Source: Kiritimatiellia bacterium (GTDB taxonomy: Bacteria; Verrucomicrobiota; Kiritimatiellia; RFP12; UBA3636). Taken from it: a stretch of DNA of 6,237 nucleotides. A program made the translations under genes and the position numbers. The stretch covers positions 1 to 6,237 of the forward strand of contig JAFPUX010000588.1 in NCBI GenBank assembly GCA_017413145.1. The letters run 5' to 3'. The notes beneath the pieces are model-generated. The model was not told the DNA's origin. It worked only from the letters and a program-made list of their open reading frames with translations, and ran no database searches. Of this stretch, positions 1 through 4,304 are shown piece after piece; the first letter of the stretch is position 1, and each line of letters starts with the position of its first letter.

Positions 1-46
1 CCGCCACCGCAATGAAGAATGATGAATGAAGAATGATGGATTTCAT
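1..46 (-). CDS. Possible start of an exported protein, cut by the window edge
   Basis: Reading leftwards from an ATG at 46-44, the frame is open to the edge and gives 15 residues, MKSIILHSSFFIAVA. A lysine after the start followed by a hydrophobic run is what the beginning of a Sec signal peptide looks like. It lies on the same strand as the genes to its right, about 100 nt after the stop of the 302-aa gene, so it could be the next gene of that unit. No Shine-Dalgarno is visible; the leader is A/C-rich and carries two exact copies of an 8-mer (51-66). Most of the codons fall inside a heptad repeat, so the frame could also be a chance product of repeat DNA. No function can be given. Confidence 0.35.
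   Translation of the reverse strand, partial: MKSIILHSSFFIAVA
11..38. repeat. Heptad tandem repeat, four 7-nt units
   Basis: On the + strand the units are AATGAAG, AATGATG, AATGAAG, AATGATG, which is an exact 14-nt unit repeated twice with an underlying 7-nt period. On the minus strand it falls within the possible signal-peptide codons of the partial gene at 1-46. The 7-nt period is also found in the leaders at 1057-1084 and 2401-2421, though with a different base composition. Confidence 0.85.
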
Positions 47-89
47 GGCTTGGTTGTTTGGTTGTTGGTGTTGTTTTGGCGAGGGAGGT

Positions 90-132
90 CGCTCCGCGGC
101 GGGCTGCGGCTGTGCCGCACCGGCGCGGAGCG
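90..132. other. Nested inverted repeat after the 302-aa gene
   Basis: The outer arms CGCTCCGCG (90-98) and CGCGGAGCG (124-132) are perfect 9-bp complements. Inside them TGCGGC (105-110) and GCCGCA (114-119) pair around a 3-nt loop. The element starts 12 nt beyond the stop codon at 145-147. It could fold at the end of the mRNA and act as a 3' stabiliser or a weak terminator. There is no T-run on either side, so it is not a classical intrinsic terminator. Confidence 0.55.
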
Positions 133-144
133 GGCAAGGGTGGG

Positions 145-1053
145 TCAATCCATGTCTGCGGAGATTCCGTGGTCTTTGAGCCATTGGACAAGCGTCTTGG
201 ACGATTCCTCGGTGAACGGATAGTCGTCGGAGAAGGTGCGCCAGCGGAGCGCCAGACCGTGTTGCACGGCCGTGAGGGCGACCCGTTCGCCGCCCTTCCA
301 CCAGTCGATGCCCGGGTAGCCGCAGCACAGGCATTGGCCCCCGCCGGGGCCGTCCTCGAACCGGATCATCGCCGTGAAGGCGGCGATTTCGGCGGCATTG
401 GTGATGGCGACGAAGACCTTTTGCCTGTCGATGATTTCTTCGGGGGTGCAGCAGTCGAAGCCTCCGTCCCGAACCACGATGCGGTCGGCCTCGGCGACCG
501 TCCGGAAGAAGTACTCCTTCTCCGCGCGGGCGAGCTCCGCGCGGGAAACCCGGATTGGCGCGTTGGTTCCGACGACGAATACCATGTTCGTTTCGGCGTC
601 CGCGTCGAGAGTCGAGATGGAGTCGGGATCGATGCCCGCCGCGCGGAAATAGTTGAGGGCGGATGGCGGCCAGAGAGGCGGGAAGGGGCGTGTTTCGGCG
701 GGTTCCCTCGACAGTTCGTCCACCTTGCCGGAGGAATCGACCCGGAGGACGACCGTCTCGACCGTTTGGGTCCATTCCGGTTCTTCTTCGTCCGCTTCGG
801 CGCCCTGCTTCGGCACCTCGACCTCGCGGTGGGATTCGCAGGTAAAAATCCATGCTCTGCCTTCGCCCGTCATGTCGTTGATTTTGATGGTGTAGGGATA
901 AAAGGCTTCGCCCATGATTCGCTTCTTGTAGTCCCAGAACCGTTTGGCGGCTTCTTCCAGTGTGCGGATCGGTGCGTTCGTGGCGGGGTCTTCGGCGCGC
1001 GCCGCGACGAGCGGCGCGAGCGCGAGGAGGGGGAGGAGGGCAAGGCGGCGCAT
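145..1053 (-). CDS. Exported protein of unknown function with a C-terminal CxCCGxP / HGxxLRW signature
   Basis: The product is 302 residues. Residues 1-20 look like a Sec signal peptide: two arginines, a Leu-rich core, then a probable cleavage after ARA before Glu21. There is no lipobox cysteine, so a soluble periplasmic or secreted protein is expected. Residues 80-95 are acidic and low in complexity. Six cysteines lie in the mature part: Cys72, the pair Cys201-202, and Cys241, 243 and 244 in CLCCGYP. After these come QHG (264-266), LRW (269-271) and a WLKDHGI-type end. From memory, a similar CxCCGxP...HGxxLRW arrangement occurs in uncharacterised planctomycete and verrucomicrobial proteins; I know no function for it. 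The clustered cysteines could bind metal or form disulfides (inference). The ATG at 1053 is chosen because the signal peptide begins there. The gene follows the 434-aa gene by 39 nt, so co-transcription is likely. No Shine-Dalgarno is seen; the leader is a heptad repeat. Confidence 0.85.
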   Translation of the reverse strand: MRRLALLPLLALAPLVAARAEDPATNAPIRTLEEAAKRFWDYKKRIMGEAFYPYTIKINDMTGEGRAWIFTCESHREVEVPKQGAEADEEEPEWTQTVETVVLRVDSSGKVDELSREPAETRPFPPLWPPSALNYFRAAGIDPDSISTLDADAETNMVFVVGTNAPIRVSRAELARAEKEYFFRTVAEADRIVVRDGGFDCCTPEEIIDRQKVFVAITNAAEIAAFTAMIRFEDGPGGGQCLCCGYPGIDWWKGGERVALTAVQHGLALRWRTFSDDYPFTEESSKTLVQWLKDHGISADMD

Positions 1054-1069
1054 GAAGAGGGTAGAGGTT
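1016..1069. repeat. Copy 1 of a near-identical signal-peptide/leader block
   Basis: Positions 1016-1068 match 2360-2412 at 49 of 53 bases with no gap; the first 26 bases are identical. The block spans the first twelve codons of the 302-aa gene, its ATG and about 15 nt of leader. The encoded starts are MRRLALLPLLALA here and MHRFALLPLLALA in copy 2. Outside the block the two genes look unrelated. Confidence 0.85.
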
Positions 1070-1084
1070 GAAGGTTGGAGGTTG
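1057..1084 (-). repeat. Heptad leader repeat before the 302-aa gene
   Basis: On the minus strand the units are CAACCTC, CAACCTT, CAACCTC, TACCCTC, then TTC and the ATG. The leader is pyrimidine-rich and has no Shine-Dalgarno. The repeat fills most of the 39-nt gap between the two genes. Its role is unknown; it could affect translation start or be a simple expanded repeat. Confidence 0.8.
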
Positions 1085-1092
1085 TGGCAGGA

Positions 1093-2397
1093 TCAGCGGG
1101 CGGCGGGGCGGATGGAGCCGAGGGCTCCGTCGAAGAGCGGCTCCCACTTGGCTTCTTCCTCGATCGGACAGGTGCACCAGACGGTGTAGGAGTGGTCGCG
1201 GTTCATCACGATGTAGCAGAAGACGCGGGACGGGCGCAGGTGGAACCAGACCGCGGTGCCGACGATCCTGACGACGCGGACGCCGCCGGCGGCGGTCCGC
1301 GCTTCGGCGCCGTCGAAGGAGATCGGCCCCATCTGTTCGAGGCGCGGGTCGATCGTCGCGCCCGCTTCGCGGTAGGCGGCCATGTTGTTGTTGAAAATGG
1401 TCCTGGCGACGTTCTGCATCTCGGGGCGGCCGACGCCCGAGACGAACGGGAAGTCCTCGGTCGGGGCGAACCGGCTGGGCGGGGCCATGTCCTCGACCCG
1501 GAAGGACATCCAGGCGCGCGGCAGGTCGATTTCGCCGGGCGCGGGCTGGGGCTTGCCGCTTTCGACGAGGGCGAAGAAGTCCCCGGGGGCGAGTCGCGTC
1601 CGCATGGCGCCGGGTTCCTCGCGGAAGCCGGCCGGCAAGGGCCGCTGCTCCGCCGCGAGCTCCGGCGAAACCAGCATTTCGAAGTCCCCTTCCGCGACGA
1701 GGCGCGTCCCCTTCGCCGCGACGGGGAGGGGCGTGAGCGGGGCGGCGGGCTTCGCCGCGCGGGCGAGGCCCGGAACCGGCTTGACGCGGATGCTTTCGAG
1801 AACCCGCTTCAGGGCCGGAGCGGCCTGTTTCGCATCGTCCTTCCGGTAGACCACCGCGAAGGTGAACGTGAGGTTCCCCGAAGCGGCGAAGAAGTTCTTC
1901 ACGGCCGTTTCCGGGCCGTCCCCGCGTTTGCAGGAGAGGGACGCGGTCGCGCCTTCGAGCCCGCCCAGCTTCGCGGGTTTCGCGCCGCTGCAGGACACGA
2001 GCTCCCAACCGCGGGACTTCAGTTCCTCGCCCATGCCCGCGGCGATCAGTTCCTTCGGGAAGGACGCCATCAGCGACACGCGCGCCGAAATCTGTTCCGG
2101 CGTCTTGCCGGCGTCCCAATGCGCCTGGAGGACCACGGCGGACTTCGGCGCCGAGGCCGGACCCGCGAACCAGAGTTCGCTTTCCGAGCCGTCCAGGCCG
2201 GGAAGGACGTTCGCGCGCACCATCTCCGCGAGCGTCTTCGCGTCCGCCTTGCGGAACGCCGGCGGAACTTCGTAGGAGAATCCCTCGCAACCGCCGCGGG
2301 GCCAGGGCTTGCGGGCTTCGGGCGCGGCGGGCGCGACGGGGGCGGCGGCGCAACAAGCGGCGAGCGCGAGGAGGGGGAGGAGGGCGAAGCGGTGCAT
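1093..2397 (-). CDS. Outer-membrane-type lipoprotein with two tandem PsbP/DcrB-like modules (predicted)
   Basis: The product is 434 residues from the ATG at 2397. Residues 1-15 form a lipoprotein signal (LALLPLLALAAC type) with lipobox LAAC and probable lipidation on Cys15; Cys16 follows. A short Ala/Pro linker leads to module 1 (about 37-205), which opens with GFSYEVPPAF and closes with a helix ending LESIRV. An Ala/Pro linker (206-230) leads to module 2 (about 231-431), which opens with GDFEMLVSPE and closes with a helix ending LGSIRP. Both modules go from a 'protein-as-seen-by-sorting' opening, through beta-rich sequence (for example TFTFAVVY and YTVWCTCP), to a final helix. This resembles the Mog1/PsbP/DcrB fold seen in many small lipoproteins; the assignment is by pattern and not by search. 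A GTG 48 nt upstream is rejected because the likely -10 box lies just inside it and the signal peptide starts at 2397. Function is unknown; it is probably a periplasm-facing envelope lipoprotein co-transcribed with the 302-aa gene. Confidence 0.85.
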   Translation of the reverse strand: MHRFALLPLLALAACCAAAPVAPAAPEARKPWPRGGCEGFSYEVPPAFRKADAKTLAEMVRANVLPGLDGSESELWFAGPASAPKSAVVLQAHWDAGKTPEQISARVSLMASFPKELIAAGMGEELKSRGWELVSCSGAKPAKLGGLEGATASLSCKRGDGPETAVKNFFAASGNLTFTFAVVYRKDDAKQAAPALKRVLESIRVKPVPGLARAAKPAAPLTPLPVAAKGTRLVAEGDFEMLVSPELAAEQRPLPAGFREEPGAMRTRLAPGDFFALVESGKPQPAPGEIDLPRAWMSFRVEDMAPPSRFAPTEDFPFVSGVGRPEMQNVARTIFNNNMAAYREAGATIDPRLEQMGPISFDGAEARTAAGGVRVVRIVGTAVWFHLRPSRVFCYIVMNRDHSYTVWCTCPIEEEAKWEPLFDGALGSIRPAAR

Positions 2398-2413
2398 GAA
2401 GAGGTTAGAGGTC
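2360..2413. repeat. Copy 2 of the signal-peptide/leader block
   Basis: This copy covers the first twelve codons, start codon and proximal leader of the 434-aa lipoprotein gene. It differs from 1016-1069 at four of the first 53 positions, two of which change amino acids (Arg2 to His2, Leu4 to Phe4). The two proteins diverge right after the block: this one continues into a lipobox, the other into a type I signal peptidase site. Confidence 0.85.
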
Positions 2414-2421
2414 CGAGGTGG
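2401..2421 (-). repeat. Heptad leader repeat before the 434-aa lipoprotein gene
   Basis: On the minus strand the units are CCACCTC, GGACCTC, TAACCTC, followed by TTC and the ATG. Only the NNACCTC core is kept, as in the leader at 1057-1084. In both leaders the last unit ends exactly three bases (TTC) before the start codon. Confidence 0.7.
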
Positions 2422-2435
2422 TCGTACGGCCGGGG

Positions 2436-2483
2436 ATTCTAGCACAAACCGATTTCCGAGTTGTCAAGCAATTGTAAAATTTT
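2436..2483 (-). promoter_or_regulatory. Predicted sigma-70-type promoter of the 434-aa lipoprotein gene
   Basis: On the minus strand a perfect -35 TTGACA (2467-2462) is followed by TAGAAT (2441-2436), preceded by TGC as in an extended -10. The spacer is 20 nt, longer than the usual 16-18, which lowers confidence. The DNA just upstream of the -35 (about 2468-2483, including AAAATTTT) is a sharp AT-rich island in GC-rich surroundings and could be an UP element. Transcription would start near 2429, giving a leader of about 32 nt made largely of the heptad repeat. Confidence 0.6.
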
Positions 2484-2507
2484 CGTTGCGGCCGCGGGGG
2501 CGGGGTT

Positions 2508-3446
2508 TCAGGGGGCGGAGGAGCGGGCGGAGACTTCCTTCTCCGCCTTTTCCGCGAGCTTCGCGTGGCCGAACTGGCGGAGGCCGAGGATGAAGACGTC
2601 CTGCCCGGTGCGGCAGGTGTCGAGGAGCCGCAGGCGGTTGCCGCGCCGCCAGTCGGAAAGCCCGAGGTAGTAGAACTGCCGCAGGTTCTCCGCGATGACG
2701 AAGGGCGTGTGCCCGTGCTTGAGGCATTCCTTCAGGAGGATCAGCCGGCCGACGCGTCCGTTGCCGTCCTGGAACGGATGGATCTTCTCGAAACGGACGT
2801 GCAGGTCGAGCAGGTTCTCGAACGTCTTGGGCGCGTCCTTCCACCAGGCCAGCAGCTCCGCCATCTCCCGGTGCACCTCCGCCACGGGGCAGGTCTCCAT
2901 TTCGCCCACGACGTTGTCGAGCCGCTTGTAGTCGCCCACGGCGAACCACTCCTTGCGGCTGTCGCTCGTCCCGCTCTTGAGGACGGCGTGAAGCCGTTTG
3001 ACGTATTTCTCCGTCAGCGCGGCGTTCGCGGTCGCCAGAACCATGTCGACGGCACGGAAGTGGTTCGCGGTCTCGACGATGTCGTCCACGGGGACATCCG
3101 CGCCGATTTCGCCCACCGTCATCGTCTCGAAGATCCAGCGCGTCTGCTCGTGCGTGAGACGGCTTCCCTCCATGTGGTTGGAGTTGTACGTGAAGTCGAT
3201 CTGCAACCGGTGGTAGAGACCGCCGGGGATCCTCGCCTTGCGTTCCGCTTCCAGGATTTCGAGGACGGATTTGGGCTGCGGTTTCCGTCGGCTCTTGCGC
3301 GCCGGCTTTTCCGCGTCGGCGGGGACGCGCCAGGCGCCGCGCTCGAACGTCGCTCCCGCGACGCGCCCCATCGCGCAGTACTCGCGCGCCTGTCGCGGCG
3401 TGACGCCCCATTTCGCGGCCGCTTCGTCGATGCTCTGGTAGTTCAT
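2508..3446 (-). CDS. Fic-family AMP-transferase with N-terminal DNA-binding helix and class II inhibitory motif
   Basis: The product is 312 residues. Residues 4-45 (IDEAAAKWGVTPRQAREYC, then GRVAGA and GAWRVPADA) match the small excisionase/MerR-like helix-turn-helix often placed before Fic domains. A basic linker (49-58) follows. The Fic core carries the complete motif HPFQDGNGRVGR at 223-234, with catalytic His223, the Asp227 and Gly-Asn-Gly loop that binds Mg-ATP phosphates, and Arg231 and Arg234. Residues 165-181 resemble the flap that positions the target. SNHMEG at 89-94 fits the inhibitory motif (S/T)xxxE(G/N), with Glu93 expected to clamp Arg234; its place before the Fic core makes this class II. 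Such enzymes transfer AMP from ATP to a Ser, Thr or Tyr hydroxyl of a target protein and are self-restrained, so no separate antitoxin is needed. The protein has no export signal and should be cytosolic. The ATG at 3446 starts right at the DNA-binding helix; no Shine-Dalgarno is visible. The target is unknown. Confidence 0.93.
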   Translation of the reverse strand: MNYQSIDEAAAKWGVTPRQAREYCAMGRVAGATFERGAWRVPADAEKPARKSRRKPQPKSVLEILEAERKARIPGGLYHRLQIDFTYNSNHMEGSRLTHEQTRWIFETMTVGEIGADVPVDDIVETANHFRAVDMVLATANAALTEKYVKRLHAVLKSGTSDSRKEWFAVGDYKRLDNVVGEMETCPVAEVHREMAELLAWWKDAPKTFENLLDLHVRFEKIHPFQDGNGRVGRLILLKECLKHGHTPFVIAENLRQFYYLGLSDWRRGNRLRLLDTCRTGQDVFILGLRQFGHAKLAEKAEKEVSARSSAP

Positions 3447-3479
3447 GGTTCGGCTGTCCGGAAGGTTTTAGGCGCGGAT

Positions 3480-3534
3480 TCGGAAGTTTATCCAACAAAA
3501 AACAGAAACTGATTTTTATTTGATAAACTTCCGA
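3480..3534. repeat. 55-nt imperfect palindrome upstream of fic
   Basis: The arms TCGGAAGTTTATC (3480-3492) and GATAAACTTCCGA (3522-3534) are perfect 13-bp complements. Complementarity continues inwards (3494-3495 with 3519-3520, 3497-3501 with 3513-3517, 3503-3505 with 3509-3511) around an AAA centre at 3506-3508, so 23 of 26 positions pair. Its centre is 61 nt upstream of the fic start codon. The right arm overlaps the probable -10 box and spacer, as an operator would. If transcription instead began at the alternative upstream promoter, the whole element would be an RNA hairpin in the leader. It is strikingly AT-rich for this region. Confidence 0.85.
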
Positions 3535-3548
3535 GTTGTGGTTGTCAA
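3520..3548 (-). promoter_or_regulatory. Predicted proximal promoter of fic
   Basis: A perfect -35 TTGACA lies at 3548-3543 on the minus strand. With a 17-nt spacer the -10 is TATCAA (3525-3520), four of six consensus bases. The -10 and most of the spacer lie within the right arm of the palindrome at 3480-3534, so a protein bound there would compete with RNA polymerase. Transcription would start near 3513, close to the palindrome centre. Confidence 0.6.
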
Positions 3549-3568
3549 GTTCCTTCGTTCGCCGCCTA

Positions 3569-3597
3569 ATTCTAGTGCAATTGGCTCATTTCTGCAA
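3569..3597 (-). promoter_or_regulatory. Possible second, distal promoter of fic
   Basis: TAGAAT (3574-3569), the same hexamer as in the 434-aa gene's promoter, sits 17 nt downstream of a poor -35, TTGCAG (3597-3592). Transcripts from here would include the whole 55-nt palindrome in a leader of more than 100 nt. This is weaker than the proximal promoter because only three of six -35 bases match. Confidence 0.3.
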
Positions 3598-3643
3598 GAG
3601 ATGTCGAACGGGGTGGCCGGCGTGGCGGGGTGCGTGGGATTGT

Positions 3644-4282
3644 TCACTCGGACGCGGCGGGGGCTGATGGACCGAGACCGTTCAATTCGCGTTCAAGGCG
3701 GACGTCCCGTTCGCGGATTCTTTCCTCGAAGAGCCGCCTTGATTCGTCGGATGTCACGATAAAGTCCGAAAACGGGCCTGCGAAGAGTCCGCGCTTTCTG
3801 CAGACGCGCCACAGGTTTTCGAAGAAACGATCGGCCGCCGGACCTTTGCAATGGAAATCGCCTTTCGGAGAAACGGAAGCCGAAAGAGTTCCGGCGGACG
3901 ATTCCGGCCCTTTCACCAGGCCGTCGAAGAACCAGAGCGAAACCGTTTCGCCGGATTCGGTCGTGGCGACGCACTCGAAATTCAGCAGGACGCCCGGCTT
4001 GAAGCTCGGTTCCAGGCTTCCGGACGGAAACGCCTGCCGGATGTCGCGCAACGCATCCGGTTCGACGACGACGATCGTCGGGAGCGGCTCCTTGCGCGTC
4101 TTCGCCTCTTCGGTCAGGTGGATGCGCCGATTCGGATCGTATGTCGGGTTGACGAAGGAGTCGCGGCGGCGGATTTCGAGTCCGGCCCATGGTTCGCTCA
4201 GGCATTTCCGGGCGGCGCGTCCGTAGACGCACCCCGAAAGGAGCGTCGCCGCGAGGGCGAAGAGGGGAAGGAGGCGTTTCAT
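3644..4282 (-). CDS. Small lipoprotein of unknown function
   Basis: The product is 212 residues. It begins with a clear lipoprotein signal: MKRLL, a hydrophobic core, and lipobox LSGC with the lipidated cysteine at 18. The residue after it is Val, not Asp, so by the E. coli sorting rule it would go to the outer membrane. The mature part has beta-rich stretches (TIVVVEP around 69-75, LLNFECVATT at 99-108, ETVSLWFFDG at 112-121) and ends in a strongly charged helix (about 178-200). Cysteines at 27, 104, 145 and 161 could form disulfides. I do not recognise a family. It starts 22 nt after the HtrA-type protease stop, so the two are probably one operon, and it may be a partner or substrate of the protease (inference). 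A 5-bp hairpin (4285-4289 with 4298-4302) fills the gap; no Shine-Dalgarno is seen. Its GC content looks lower than that of the protease gene. Confidence 0.82.
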   Translation of the reverse strand: MKRLLPLFALAATLLSGCVYGRAARKCLSEPWAGLEIRRRDSFVNPTYDPNRRIHLTEEAKTRKEPLPTIVVVEPDALRDIRQAFPSGSLEPSFKPGVLLNFECVATTESGETVSLWFFDGLVKGPESSAGTLSASVSPKGDFHCKGPAADRFFENLWRVCRKRGLFAGPFSDFIVTSDESRRLFEERIRERDVRLERELNGLGPSAPAASE

Positions 4283-4304
4283 GAGGGTCCCGGAGAAGAC
4301 CCGC

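Noticed and set aside
58..1071. Long + strand reading frame (337 codons)
   Set aside because: It is antisense to the 302-aa gene, whose product has a signal peptide and ordered motifs. The + strand product is rich in Arg, Gly and Ala with no recognisable order, as expected from the complement of GC-rich coding DNA.
1075..2442. Long + strand reading frame (455 codons)
   Set aside because: It mirrors the 434-aa lipoprotein gene; the product is low-complexity Arg/Gly/Glu-rich and would begin inside the opposite gene's leader with no promoter.
2398..2445. GTG start 16 codons upstream for the 434-aa lipoprotein
   Set aside because: The likely -10 TAGAAT (2441-2436) lies within it, so a transcript from that promoter could not include the GTG; the lipoprotein signal starts at the ATG at 2397.
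2565..3512. + strand reading frame opposite fic (315 codons)
   Set aside because: The minus strand encodes a complete Fic motif and inhibitory motif here, which settles the coding strand.
3480..3534. Palindrome as an intrinsic terminator of the 212-aa lipoprotein operon
   Set aside because: It lies about 110 nt past that stop and downstream of the fic -35; no T-run follows the arm in that direction, and the stem is AT-rich. An operator or leader role fits the position better.
2398..3643. Fic as the toxin of a two-gene toxin-antitoxin system
   Set aside because: No small antitoxin-like frame lies beside it, and the inhibitory motif is already within the same protein, so a separate antitoxin is not expected.
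3520..3762. 80-codon + strand frame running away from fic
   Set aside because: It overlaps the end of the 212-aa lipoprotein gene on the opposite strand, has no recognisable features, and depends only on chance absence of stops in GC-rich DNA.
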